A stretch of 64,000 bases of DNA from Zoroaster sp. YZ-2022 (Eukaryota > Echinodermata > Asteroidea > Forcipulatida > Zoroasteridae), in the NCBI GenBank assembly GCA_029582265.1, contig CM055817.1:53728740-53792739 (forward strand). Reading direction: 5' to 3'. A model generated the notes under the pieces. That model did no database searches. It saw only the letters and a list, made by a program, of their open reading frames with translations, and was not told the origin of the DNA. The position numbers and the translations under genes were made by a program. Positions 42,700 through 64,000 of the stretch are shown piece by piece (the stretch's first letter is position 1; every line of letters begins with the position of its first letter).

Positions 42700-43665
42700 G
42701 CTACTTTCTTTAACCACCTTAAAATTAGCTTGCGCACAAAATTGCTAAGTTCAAAACTGGATCAGAGGCCATGAGAGGCAAGTGTGGCATGTTCTTTGTT
42801 AATTATCAATTCTTTGGAGAATTTTCTTAACCCTTAGTCCTCCACGTGACCGCCATTTCGTTCCACACAGATTCGTGCCCTCCTCAGCATATCGGCAACG
42901 GCAAGCCTGTCTTGCCTGTTTTGCCTGAGAACATTGATCTCGGCTGTTATCCGTCGCTCAAGGTCATCCAGGTCCGCTGGTGGAGTAACATAAACATTGG
43001 ACTTCAGATGTCTCCACAGGAAAAAGTCCAATGGCGTTAAGTCTGGTGATCTCGGCGGCCATTCCACGGGCCGGTTCAATGCAATCACATGGTTTCCAAA
43101 AAGTTCTGTCAGGCGCTCTGTAACAGTTCTCCTCCCTATGTGGTGGGGCACCATCTTGTGTCCATGCAAGCGCGCTGAAACTGTCAATTTCTGTGGCGAC
43201 GATAACGGGCCATTCCGGATTGATGACTGGAACAATGTCCGCATTAATCATTTCTAAGTAATCTTCACCGTTCATGTTGTTGCGAAAGAAGAACGGACCG
43301 ATGATACACAGGCCGTTGCCCATCAAACCAACCCACACTATTAACTTATGCCTGTCATTATTGCACTGATAGTCAAAATCGAGGGGTCGTTGACCACGTG
43401 GGTGGTATTCTCTGATGTTGCGGGTATTCACAGAACCATTCAAAGCAAATCCTGACTGGTCCCCAATAACCAAATTAGGAAGTGTGCGTGCTGGGCAAGG
43501 AGCCACTGGCAAAACCTTAACCGTCGCTGGTGATCATCTGGAAGAAGTTGATGCCGTTTAATCATCTGGTAAGGATGGAAGCGGATGTCTAAGCGAGTTA
43601 TCCTGTTAAATTAATCCCAATGATTTTGTGCGCAAGCCAATTTTAAGGTGGTTAACGAAAGTAGC
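42700..43665 (-). pseudogene. Degenerate mariner/Tc1-type transposon with inverted ends
   Basis: Inverted ends gctactttctttaaccacct at the left and its near inverse ggtggttaacgaaagtagc at the right extend about 45 bp. Between them, minus-strand frames show FCQWLL, GDQSGFALNGSVNTRN, LIVWVGLMGNG, IGPFFFRNNMNG, TQDGAPPH and PVEWPPRSPDLTPLDFFLW. These are the DDD/E core of IS630-Tc1-mariner transposases. The coding is broken by frameshifts near 43500 and 43145, and the N-terminal DNA-binding region is missing. The element is dead and internally deleted. Confidence 0.85.
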
Positions 43666-43674
43666 AAATATTAA

Positions 43675-44310
43675 ACAGACTACCAGCCAAAATACATACA
43701 TTTTGTATTAAAGTTTGGCTGGTAACCAAAGATTTTTATCGAGAACATTTTGCTAAGCAGAGAATTATGCTAAGCAAATATTAAACAGACTACCAGCCAA
43801 AATACATACGTTTTGTATGAAAGTTTGGCTGGTAACCAAAGATTTTTATCGAGAACATTTTGCTAAGCAGAGAATTATGCTAAGCAAATATACTACTCAA
43901 AACAATTTAGGGAACACCGGAATAATCTCAGTTAAAGCAAGATCATTTATTTCAGATAAACACAATGTTTCACAGAATTGATGAGAAACAACTGCACAAT
44001 GAAACAGATGATAAAGGATGCATGTAGTGATTACACATTTCATGACATGACTACTGAAAGAGAGAGGGGGTTGCAAATGAAAATCCCGGTTCATGGAACA
44101 TTTCAAACCTATTTGATGTTAAAAATCCGGTGTTCCCTAAATTGTTTTGAGTAGTATATTTAACAGACTACCAGCCAAAATGCATACATTTTGTATGAAA
44201 GTTTGGCTGGTAACCAAAGATTTTTTTATCAAGAACATTTTTGCTAAGCAAACATTTTTGCTAAGCAAACATTTTTGCTAAGCAATGTAAAACAGACTAC
44301 CAGTCAATAT
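43675..44310. repeat. Dispersed TTTGGCTGGTAACC repeat, three units
   Basis: Units starting taaacagactaccagccaaa and containing aagtttggctggtaaccaaa, then ttttgctaagca, occur at about 43672, 43772 and 44161. The second and third are separated by the insertion at 43891-44156. Confidence 0.85.
43891..44156. mobile_element. TA-flanked MITE with 30-bp inverted ends
   Basis: The left end tactactcaaaacaatttag and right end ctaaattgttttgagtagta form inverted repeats of about 30 bp (through ggaacaccgg). TA occurs at both outer borders, consistent with the Tc1/mariner TA duplication. Removing it restores the TTTGGCTGGTAACC repeat. Length 266 bp. Confidence 0.88.
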
Positions 44311-44429
44311 ATCGAGCATGTTATACAAAATACACTATCCTAGTGGCAGATCCAGGGACCCCTTCCAACCCCTCCCTGATTTACCTCCCTCCTTATGTCT
44401 GTATAACTCGTCAGTGGGCGAATTTGGAG

Positions 44430-44660
44430 AGGTATCATTTGGGGAAATTTGTGAAGAAGAAGTTTTTGTCGACGGTGTGAAGTCTTGGACTAAAACACGT
44501 AAATTTGCGAAGAAAAAACGATGCATTTCTAAACCCCTCGCCCCCATTCCCCAACGTATTTTGTAACAACTTACATTTTTTGTCGACGGTGTGAAGTCCT
44601 GGACTAAAACACGTAAATTTGCGAGGTATCATTTGGGCAAATTTGTGAAGAAACAAAAAT
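44430..44660 (-). pseudogene. Two decayed partial copies of the anchor exon junction
   Basis: Reverse-strand segments near 44572-44640 and 44465-44515 both contain cacgtgttttagtccagga-like words and accgtcgacaaaaa. They resemble the last 50 bp of the exon at 44726-44843 with its donor. The 44572 copy retains tgtaagt; the 44465 copy has lost it. They look like local tandem duplications. Confidence 0.65.
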
Positions 44661-44725
44661 ATGCATTTCTATCCCCCTCCCCCCCCCCCACCCCAAATCC
44701 ACAACGGCATTGTGTAAGAACTTAC

Positions 44726-44843
44726 ATTTTTGTCGTCGACTTGGAGTCCTGGACGAAAACACGGCAATGTATAAAGCTGTGGAGACTACGACGAAGATTG
44801 TGAGAAACAACAGGAAACATTTCAAATTGGTGAAGGTTCCCAT
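44726..44843 (-). pseudogene. Orphan sulfotransferase signal-anchor exon
   Basis: ATG at 44843 (cccATGGG) opens 39 codons with a short cytosolic part, NLKCFLLFLTIFVVVSTALY as a hydrophobic anchor and a basic end, followed by gtaagtt in phase 1. Length, phase, the LKxFLLFLxIF core and the aaat/gtaagt junction match exon 1 of the sulfotransferase gene at 61490-61622. No catalytic exon is seen on this strand further along (below 44726) in the window. It could be a relic of a tandem paralogue or an exon that still splices elsewhere. Confidence 0.65.
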
Positions 44844-44891
44844 GGTTACTGGATGAACACCAGGACGTTACAGATGGGTTAGGGTTTATAG

Positions 44892-45367
44892 GCCGGTTCT
44901 AGCTGCAGTAACTGTACCTCAAATGTCTTGTCATTGGTTCGAATCAGACCTTAGAGTTAGAGCTACAGACTTTTACATTTCGGAAATTTAGAAGACCCCT
45001 TCTTTGTACACTATTCAAAATAGACTGGTTACACAGATTGATTTATATGATAAGATGCAGTCTGTATTATGGGTTCCAGACTATTGGGCTTTGGTGATTT
45101 CATGATACAAAGTGAGTTGTTCTGTCAAATTTTTGGCATTTCAAATCGGTTTTGGTCATTCAAATGATATAGGAAGTATCTAGGTGCATTCTGTGGAGAG
45201 AACAGGTACCCCCCAGGTACCTAATATTAGTATTTAAAGGAGATATTCAAAAGGAGTCAAATTTACCCCGAGTGTCTCCCAAATCTCCTATGTAAAGGTC
45301 TGTAGCTCTAAGGTCTGATTCGACCCACTGACAAGAACTTTGAGGTAGTTACTGCAGCCAGCCGGCT
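44892..45367. mobile_element. Foldback element with 80-bp inverted ends
   Basis: The left end ggttctagctgcagtaactg with gaatcagaccttagagttag is matched inverted by ctctaaggtctgattcgacc and gtagttactgcagccagccg. Length about 475 bp. No coding. Confidence 0.8.
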
Positions 45368-45379
45368 CTGACAATCGAG

Positions 45380-46010
45380 ACAATCCTAAGAAGCAACTAC
45401 TGATGAAAGATAGCGATACGTGTGCAGCTGTGTTTTAACCATGGCATGGTGTGAATCTCACCCCATGGTACAATACAGACGATAATTGGGTTCACTGCAC
45501 ACAAACCAATTCATATTATAGGGGTTTATCAAGGATCTGCCAGAGTTTCAAGATGGACAAACTCTATCTCATTAGCTATGTGCATCACTATTGATAAAAT
45601 ATAGCAATAAAAGTTCTGTGTTTTAACCATGGATCCATCTGCGTGTTAACCTCACCCATATGTACTGATGGTACAGTACAGATCGTCATTGGCTCCAATG
45701 CAAACACACAGTGCAAATTCATTTAGGAGTTTATCAAGGAAATGTCGGGGTTTCAAGATAGACAAACTCGATCTCATTACCTGGAGCTGTGTTGATAAAA
45801 GATGGCGAAATTAAGTGTTTTGTGTTTTGACTATGGACCCATATCTGCGTGTGAATATCACTCTCATGTACTGCTGGTACACCGGTACAGTACAGAATTA
45901 TCACTGGGTCCACTGCACACACACCAATTCATTTAGGGGTTTATCAAGGATTTGTCCAGGTTTCAAAGATGGACAAACTCGACCTCATTACCTGGGGTTC
46001 TGTCCGTTGC
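45380..46010 (+). repeat. Tandem repeat, about 205-bp period, three to four diverged units
   Basis: Units contain gtttatcaaggatttgtcca, tttcaaagatggacaaactc, tgttttaaccatgg and ccactgcacacacaccaat. The copies around 45525, 45727 and 45940 align. Confidence 0.8.
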
Positions 46011-48707
46011 CCATTGTCCTCGTTATTGACGCTTAAATAGCTGCATTATCGAATAGGTGTCCCTTCAGTGAGCCTTTTTGTTGTTCGTTAACAGTGGCGG
46101 CGCTATACACGGGTGGGGGGGAAATCTCCCTAACATTTTTGGCGGTCGATTTGAGGCTTTTTATGTCGGGGAATGTCCAAATTAGTATTTAAAAAAATCT
46201 TTATTTATTTGAACATAGTCCAGTAATTACATGTTTTACCCACTGATTGTCGCTTTGTCACTTGCGCTGCCACTGTCGGGAGCCTATAATTAACATTGAG
46301 GGGAATTTATTTTAAACTGAATCTCCCCATCTTTGACCAAGATACCCCATCCCCCAATCAGGGAACGTCCAAACTTGTCAATAATTTAATTTTCCAGTAA
46401 ACATTGTGTACCGTTGTGTTGTTACTACCCACTGTTTGCTTGCGCCACCACTGCCAAGGAGCCTATGTAATTGACTGATGAGGAGTGTGTATTATAAACA
46501 GTATCCCCCCCCCCCCATTCCAAACAGCCACTCCATGGTTCGCCAACGGCAAACGTTGAGGTACAGGCTCCTTTTTTCGGGAAGACATTTTATTCAGGCG
46601 GACCACTTTTCACAAACGACTATTTTTCTTTTGGTACACAAAGTTGCACTTTACTCCAAATATCTTTATACTAATGATTTATTCATTTCCTGAATTGTCT
46701 TATTCACAAACTTTAATTACTTAATCTTTAAAGGGACAGTATCGTCACTGCCAGAGCATATTTTCAACAGGGCATGGAATTGCTGCCCTAGTGACTGAAA
46801 ACTACTGTCTCATTTATGCAGCAGCAACCGTTATATGACCTTTCAATCACCAAGTTTATCTAAAACTAGCACTCCGATTCCATGCCCTGTTGTTCGCAAT
46901 GATATTACCTCTTTACGTTTTACAACCAGGGCCATAGCGAGCAGGGATGTGTGCTTTGGAGGGAGGGGTGTGACAACCCCCAATAATTTTTCTCAGTCGG
47001 CATTTAGAGCCTCAGTCGGCAAATGAAACATCAAAGGTACTAGAACAAGGGTTGGTCCAGAATAAATTTTCAGTTCTTCTCTCGTTTGACTATAAAGGCC
47101 TAGATTTCACCGGAGGGGGAAGTCAGATTGGGTCATGTCTGCGTACAAAATGTCACACAATTTAAGATCTGTAAGATGATGCAAAGATTGTGCAAAATAT
47201 CTTTTGTGGTTCATGAGATTTTTTTTAAATATTAAAATTGGATTTTAGTGTATTTTGATATCTGATGCCGTAACCACGACGTCACAACTTTACCTGAAAC
47301 TATGTGTCATAACGTTATTCACAACTACATGTTATGGTACGGTCTAAGTATGTGTCAAGTTTGAAAGCTCTGTGAACTTTGGAACTATGTTTTTTTTGTT
47401 CGATAAGTCTCATCGAGAAGGAGGAGAAGAAGAAGAAATACACGAACAATTTCAAAGAGGTGTTCGCGCTGTCGCACGAACACCTAAAAATAATCGAACG
47501 AAAACAATAGGCTTTCGGCAACCAGGCAGAAACCCTAATAAAATAAATAACGAAAAGAGGTCGATCTGACAGTCTGTACCTCAATATGTATTCTGTCAAA
47601 ATATTCTTCAAGCAAACAAAATGGCAGAACAATCTTCTAACATATGAAAATGAGAATTAAACCCAATACTGATCCAATTGACTATAAAAGATACAAGGGA
47701 AATGAAATTTAATTAATGCAATGTAACAATGGAAAGTAATAAAAGGAAAGTTAGCAGGTTGATGATTGGCTAGACGATGATGATCTGAACAATCCTCCGA
47801 AGGATCTTGATCCGACGCGAACGACGTACGCGAGAAGGTACAAAGTTCAATGGAGAATCACACGAACGACAGCAAAGAAAGTTCTTGATCCAGGGAAAGC
47901 AGGAAAAAGAAGTGAAGATGGAGCTAGTAGAACAAATGAAATGGCTAGACGAACGTAGAAACAATCGGTCACCACAACAACACATCAAAACATCAAGGAC
48001 ATCCACGGCTCATCTGTAATAAATACTGCTCATGGCATAATTATAATGCAAACAATGCAGGGATAGATAATAAATTATATACAGTGCTATACCAACCAAA
48101 TTAAAGGAACTTTCTCTAACTAAAAATAAACCATGCCAACAATGGACTAAATAGCAACAACAATTTGTGACAGAAAGAATTCCCTTCTACAAAATACAGA
48201 ACTCGTGTATATTGATCGAATAACTAATTTCCCAGTGTTCCCGCGAAATGTTATGTTACAACTGAGCTAATACAATTTCTGAAGCTTTCATCAAGGTCAA
48301 ACAATAAATGAAACTGTCTTTGCTTTAAACTAATTGATGAACAATAAATGAACTGAATACAACGAGTGTGAAACCTTGTAAATAAAATACGGAAACAGTT
48401 ACAGCCCCCAAATTATTATGCACAGCTTATGTGAATTGCATTTAGTAGGAATTTGGCAAGTGATAAATGAACAACCGAAAACAAAAATGGACCAAAACTA
48501 CGGAACTGGGGTAACCAATATCCTATGCTAAAATAATATTATATATTACAGACAGTATCATGGAAATTCATAGATCAATTGGACTGTGCTATGCGATAAT
48601 TCCTGACGTGAAACCAAGAAACTTTGTCCGTAACTTTAAAAAGGTGAATTCTAAAAATGTAGGACTCAACGATCCAATCAGCTAAATAATCCTCCAGCAA
48701 CTATTCA
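46011..48707. other. Intergenic, one MITE, no supported gene
   Basis: A copy of the AGGGACA palindromic MITE lies at 46732-46915 (left TTAA at 46728-46731, right end degraded). Two short charged frames, 47388-47568 (begins MFFLFDKSHREGGEEEE) and 47760-47990 (contains LDPTRTTYARRYKVQW), could be scraps of a decayed retroelement or exon. I cannot name them. The rest is A-T rich. Confidence 0.4.
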
Positions 48708-48711
48708 TTAA

Positions 48712-49330
48712 CCCTAACTCCCTAGGCCCATTTGCTTACACATAACCCGAATCCTTCCTAACTCCCTAGGCCCATTTGCTTACACATAACCTGAATCCTT
48801 CCTAACTCCCTAGGCCCATTTGCTTACACATAACCCGAATCCTTCCTAACTCCCTAGGCCCATTTGCTTACACATAACCTGAATCCTTCCTAACTCCCTA
48901 GGCCCATTTGCTTACACATAACCCGAATCCTTCCTAACTCCCTAGGCCCATTTGCTTACACATAACCTGAATCCTTCCTAACTCCCTAGGCCCATTTGCT
49001 TACACATAACCCGAATCCTCCAAAATCCTTCAGTAGTAAAGCAAGCACATGACATAGGCCTATATGCACACATGTGTTTCTAATCTGTGATACATGTACA
49101 TGGCCAGGGACCCTCCCTGCATGCATGGAGCAATAAACAGTGTCCACTGACCCAAGCACTGACCTTGCAATCACTACAACAAACATGAATGTACATTGTA
49201 CCATGGAAAGGCAAGTATGCCTATACCTCAATCCTCCAAAATCCTTCACTTTAACCTAGCATGTAACCTCAATCCTTCAAAATCCTTCACTTTAGCAAAG
49301 AGGATTTTGGAGGATTTGGGAAGATTAGGG
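48712..49330 (-). mobile_element. TTAA-flanked CCCTAAC-type MITE with 7-unit 44-bp minisatellite
   Basis: It starts ccctaactccctagg and ends gggaagattaggg, flanked by TTAA at 48708-48711 and 49331-49334. Seven 44-bp units occupy 48712-49018, alternating ataacccgaatcc and ataacctgaatcc (a higher-order dimer). The single-copy part follows. Confidence 0.9.
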
Positions 49331-49334
49331 TTAA

Positions 49335-49985
49335 CAGACAAATCATATCAATAATGATCATCATTAAAAATGTATGAGAAACTAAAATCATTCGATCCAT
49401 ACCTTTTAGCCATGAGGGCTACAAAGTATAAGTCCACAATTATTTAATACAAAGTCAAGAGGGTAATGAGTAAATAATTCAGCAGAATATCATATGATTA
49501 AATATCGTAATAATTACTAAATAATGTTCATGAAAGAAAAAAGGAATTTGCAAACTCACCTATGTTCAAAATATAAATATAAAAGAGGTGATGTTGTGTC
49601 TTGCAGACGATTGTAGCGATTTTGACTATTTGATGCTTACTGGACGAAGGCTGTAGTCAGAATGGACCAAATCGCCCACAAGAACACCACATGGCCAAAT
49701 TCCTCCTGCTTAACATCATAAATCACCCAAACCAAGTCGGACAGAGAGGAGACTATAGCCTGGGTCCATGGAAATAAAACCCCTTGGTCCTAAAATGTTG
49801 CGTACATGTGTTGAATTAGAGTTGTACACGTCACAAGCACCTGATGGCCTAATATGTTTATGGTCAAGTAATTTTGTATGTACAGTTAGTTTTGTTAAGC
49901 TCTAAAGTAAACACCTTTATACATTAGAGTTATGAGTTTGCACTATTTTATGTAAGAGAACAAGAACTTTATTGACCAAAGTATG
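49335..49985. other. Intergenic, no gene seen
   Basis: A-T rich sequence downstream of the sulfotransferase gene. Donor-like words occur on the minus strand (aaaag/gtatgg at about 49402) but without any supportable exon. Confidence 0.4.
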
Positions 49986-50367
49986 TAGGGCTGTGCCGGA
50001 TATCCGGATACCCGACTGAAACGGTCATTACCCGGTTCCATTTTTTCGGTTCCAATTACCCGTAAACGACTTTTTAAAATTCGGACTTAACATTTGAGCG
50101 GTGCGAACAGAAATCTGTGACTCTTTTACACTTTTATACAGACAATTATCTTTAAATTCACGAGACTGCACTCCAATAAAGAAAAGATCGATTTAAGTAC
50201 GGTATCCTCTGTATTGTAAAAGTAAATTTGTTACCATTTACAGTTTTGTACACCACAGGAGGCATGTCTTCAACAAAAATGAAAACGGGTATCCGGGTAT
50301 CCGGGTATCCGAAGTTTCCTGATTTCGAGTATCCGGTTCCCAAAATATCCGAAAATGCACAGCACTA
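49986..50367. mobile_element. hAT-type MITE with perfect 8-bp target duplication
   Basis: Ends TAGGGCTGTGC and GCACAGCACTA, flanked by AAAGTATG at 49978-49985 and 50368-50375. Length 382 bp. It is the unexpanded relative of 3151-4144, with ggatatccggatacccg near the left end and cgggtatccgggtatcc on the right. Confidence 0.93.
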
Positions 50368-50496
50368 AAAGTATGTTAATCGTCTGTCATTGAAAGGAAG
50401 GAAAGTTAGCATTTGCCTTTAAATGGTTTTTAATTTACAGTTTATGTTTCCTAGAATGTCATTTGTTTTCAACAAGTTTGGGGATATATCTCTTAA

Positions 50497-50712
50497 AGGG
50501 ACAGTATCGTCACGATCAACAGGGCATGGAATCGGAGTGCTAGTTTTAGATTAACTCAGTGACTGAAAATAATACCCACATGATAAGGTCATATATTACC
50601 GTTACTGCTGCATAAATGAGCCAGTAATTTTCAGTCACTGTGTTCATCTTAAACTAGGACACCGATTCCATGCCCTGTTGATTGAAAGTCTGATTGTGAC
50701 AATACTGTCCCT
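50497..50712. mobile_element. Palindromic TTAA-flanked MITE abutting sulfotransferase stop codon
   Basis: Inverted ends agggacagtatcgtcacgat and gattgtgacaatactgtccc, with TTAA at 50493-50496 and 50713-50716. The TAA stop of the sulfotransferase gene (minus strand, 50715-50713) lies inside the right TTAA, so the element starts exactly at the 3'UTR. Confidence 0.9.
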
Positions 50713-61622
<10,910 letters not shown>

Positions 61623-61796
61623 TTTTGTCAATCTCTAGAGAGAGCTTCCCCGATCACCTGAGAAAGAAATGATTCAAAAAGTCAATCAGTAACATGACGT
61701 GATGACGATCAATGGCGATCACAGCATTCTGATCGAAACGTCGAGTAATTCTTCTCAGTAAGATTTGTAGCTAGCTTTGCATGGTGAAAATGGATA

Positions 61797-61975
61797 AGTA
61801 AGGACTGGTTGCGGTGACACCGTGTGAAAAATTATCTTTTGAGTAGTAATGAGTTCTGAAAAGAACTGGTGGTTACAACTCGATTTCGATCAGTATGGTC
61901 TCTGATCGTCTTCAGAAGAAGAATTCTTCTCGGAACCCACACTACTCAAAAGACTTTTTCATGGTTTCACCGCAA
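61797..61975. mobile_element. Solo palindromic Penelope-like terminal repeat
   Basis: The left half aagtaaggactggttgcggt to cagtatggtctctgatcgtc matches the terminal repeat of the element at 52935. The right half actactcaaaagactttttc with atggtttcaccgcaaacc is the inverse of its start. A related scrap (gatcgaaacgtcgagtaatt) lies at 61731-61750. Confidence 0.7.
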
Positions 61976-62029
61976 ACCTCCCTGTGCATAGCCTCAAGTC
62001 TTATCTATATGGCCCAATGTAAGAAACTA

Positions 62030-62450
62030 ACACAATGCCAATTCCGGTGTCCGACTGAAAACCAACGTTGGTTCAACATCGATCGCCAACGTAATACCAA
62101 TGTTATATTGCCGACCTAGAGCCAACATTGGCCCAATGTTGAAAACTTACACAATGCCAATGTCGGCGTCCGACTTAAAACCAATGTTGGTTCAACATGC
62201 GATCGCCATAAGTAATGCCAATGTTATATTGCCGACCTAGAGCCAACATTGGCCCAACGTCAGCAACCAACATGATGCCAATTCCGATGTTGCCGATTAA
62301 TTGCCAACATTGGCTCAACATAAGCAGCCACCATAATGCCAACGCCGATGTAGGCGATGTAATGCCAATGTTGAGCCAACGTCAAAATCTGACATAATGC
62401 CAACGCTGACGTTGCCGACCAATAGCCAACGTTGGCCCAATGTATGAATG
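62030..62450 (+). repeat. GCCAACATTGGC-rich tandem repeat, about 120-bp period
   Basis: Three to four diverged units containing ccgacctagagccaacattg, gcccaatgtcagcaacc and atgccaatgttatatt. The frequent gccaacattggc is itself palindromic. Confidence 0.85.
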
Positions 62451-62464
62451 TTATCTAGGTATCG

Positions 62465-62575
62465 TACTTTCGTAGTTAAAAATGGCGGTTGGAAAAATGT
62501 GACCTGCGTGACGTATTCTTTTTGTCCAATCAAAATGGCTGATATGCCGATATGACGTCACGTTAAACTGGTGGT
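62465..62575. promoter_or_regulatory. Candidate promoter or enhancer upstream of sulfotransferase
   Basis: Within 110 bp are aaaatggcgg (YY1-like), a half CRE tgcgtgacgta, tccaatcaaaatggc (CCAAT plus a second YY1-like word) and a full CRE atgacgtcac at about 62553-62562. It lies about 0.9 kb upstream of sulfotransferase exon 1. That it acts as a promoter is inference from motif clustering only. Confidence 0.35.
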
Positions 62576-62602
62576 CATCAAACCCAGATTTGCTCTAGCC
62601 AG

Positions 62603-62830
62603 GGCTGCGTTCCGCTTGCACGAATGTATCGCAAACGTTTGCCCGAACGTTTGGTGACGGATGGGTCAAAGTGGAACCGATTGTGAGCGCAACGTTCGAA
62701 CAACCACGAACACCTCAAAACTACGCTCGCCGTCTGTTGCTAACGTTCGCCAACATTGGCGGCGCACAATTGGTTCCACTCGAAATTGTTTGCAAACGTT
62801 TGCAACGTTCGCGCAAGCGGAACGCATTTT
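62603..62830. mobile_element. Foldback element with GCGTTCCGCTTGC ends
   Basis: gctgcgttccgcttgcacga at the left is matched inverted by cgcgcaagcggaacgcattt at the right. The interior repeats caaacgtttgc and gaacgtt words. Length about 225 bp. Confidence 0.7.
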
Positions 62831-62884
62831 GCTCACTTGGGCCCGATATGATCAAGCAATCCCACATTCTTATTCCCACATGGA

Positions 62885-63145
62885 ACAGTTTAATGGGCCC
62901 CATTCGGGCTAAATATGGGTAAGCCCATATAGTTTGACATAATGGACCCCAGATGGGCTAAATATGGGTAAGTCCATATAGTTTGACATAATGGACCCCA
63001 GATGGGCTAAATATGGGTAAGCCCATATAGTTTGACATAATGGACCCCAGATGGGCTAAATATGGGCAAGCCCATATGTAAGCTGCCCAGATATTTGGTA
63101 TGGGCCCCAGATGGGCTTAATATGGGCAAGCCCATATGTTGTTGC
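62885..63145 (+). repeat. About 53-bp tandem repeat, five units
   Basis: The unit contains gggctaaatatgggtaagcc, catatagtttgacataatgg and accccagat. The last units diverge. Words such as atatgggcaagcccatat are palindromic. Confidence 0.9.
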
Positions 63146-63285
63146 CCAGCTGCTCTTGAAAATAAAAATAGCTGCTCTCGAAAATAAAAATAGCTGCTCT
63201 CGAAAATAAAAATAACTGCTCTTGAAAATAAAAATAGCTGCTCTTGAAAATAAAAATAACTGCTCTCGAAAATAAAATAGCAATG
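63146..63285 (+). repeat. 22-bp tandem repeat, six units
   Basis: The unit is tgctctcgaaaataaaaata followed by gc or ac. It directly follows the 53-bp array. Confidence 0.92.
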
Positions 63286-63663
63286 GCACTAATGGGCTTT
63301 CGTAGCCAGAACAGATAGTGCAACCCAAAATGTTCAATGTTAACATCTTTTTTCGTGTTTAGGACATCCAAAGGAACAACAAATATTGGTGGCAGTGGGT
63401 TAGGGGGGGGGGTGCACGGTAGACCCCTCCAGCCCACAGACTATTTTTTAAACAATGAAATTTTAGCTTACCTGAGAGCAAACAATTGTTTTGTGCTGCA
63501 CTCAATTGAAGCTAAAAGTAATTCGGAGTTATTTGATTCAGCAAAATAAAACACTTTCTGAGACGATTTTTGGTAAAACAATGGCTACTACTAGGCTGCG
63601 GAGCTGTCACATGAGAGCGCTATTGCTCTGGGCCACTCACTGGGCTACATTAATACAATTCTG
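63286..63663. other. Intergenic, no gene seen
   Basis: Contains a G-run at 63404-63412. No supportable feature. Confidence 0.4.
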
Positions 63664-64000
63664 TCTGTTCAAATCGTCATTCTAACGTTTTACCATAAAT
63701 GCCATGGAGGGGAAACACCCATACCATGTTTAACTATCTGGTATAAAATAAACTGCAGTAAATATTCGCGCGGGTTGCCTCTTGATATATAGCTACAAAA
63801 AATTGATCACCGTTCAAATTTCCCCTATGTGAAGAGTTTGATAACGTTAATTTCTCCTATTAAATAGTATAAAACTGCATTTGACAAATTTAATTCATCA
63901 CCGTAACGTCACGGTAATATTTATTTTATTCAAACAACTGAAAATGTATTTGGAAAACATAGAGTATGGTATTTATGTGAGAGTATTTCTGTTTCTTATA
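63664..64000 (+). repeat. Direct duplicate of 52547-52870
   Basis: Near-identical over at least 320 bp with small indels (the extra tggaggggaa near 63705 and atgtgaagag near 63817). It runs off the window. It is either a dispersed repeat or part of a tandem segmental duplication of the sulfotransferase region. Confidence 0.85.

Noticed and set aside
47388..48019. Small charged plus-strand frames as a gene
   Set aside because: Too short, without domain, splice context or repeat-family match; kept only as possible debris.

Overview
This is eukaryotic, very repeat-rich, gene-poor DNA with GT-AG introns. It most likely comes from a marine invertebrate deuterostome such as an echinoderm. That guess rests on the mixture of tRNA-derived SINEs with ATT tails, Penelope-like and Tx1/L1-like and CR1/L2-like retroelements, many short TTAA-flanked and hAT elements, and animal-type genes. 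No decisive species marker is visible.

Three genes can be assembled from phase-compatible exons. (1) + strand, 4671-8628: a 13-finger C2H2 zinc-finger protein of 911 residues in three coding exons. (2) - strand, about 38823 down to 23862: a ten-exon gene for a protein with an N-terminal WW domain (split by intron 1), a run of proline-arginine-methionine repeats, two CxxC pairs followed by a charged helix, and two CUE-like domains. I do not recognise this architecture. (3) - strand, 61622 down to 50713: a four-exon type II membrane carbohydrate sulfotransferase of the HNK-1/CHST8-14 family (419 residues). All exon phases in these models agree. An isolated paralogous copy of the sulfotransferase membrane-anchor exon lies at 44726-44843, with two decayed partial copies beside it. 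A possible first exon of another gene lies at 20799-20882.

Most of the rest is mobile or tandemly repeated DNA. There are two exact-TSD hAT elements (3151-4144 and 49986-50367). There is a TTAA-flanked CCCTAAC family whose copies carry 1 to 17 units of the same 44-bp minisatellite, and a palindromic TTAA-flanked family with about eight copies. Other elements include a degenerate mariner-type transposon, an arrowhead-like nested palindrome of 1.26 kb, and foldback elements. An 81-bp minisatellite is open in both strands. AAT and TAAA microsatellites are also present. Intron 1 of the sulfotransferase gene is almost wholly a Penelope-like element with inverted terminal repeats. That element is itself invaded by a composite block containing an intact-looking 1.2-kilo-residue LINE reading frame between two AAT microsatellites.

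Layout: 0-4.6 kb repeats; 4.6-8.7 kb zinc-finger gene; 8.7-20 kb satellites, MITEs and SINEs; 20-23.8 kb MITEs; 23.8-38.9 kb WW-CUE gene with TE-filled introns; 39-50.4 kb repeats, mariner remnant and orphan exon; 50.5-61.7 kb sulfotransferase gene; 61.8-64 kb its 5' flank, with minisatellites and a duplicated segment.
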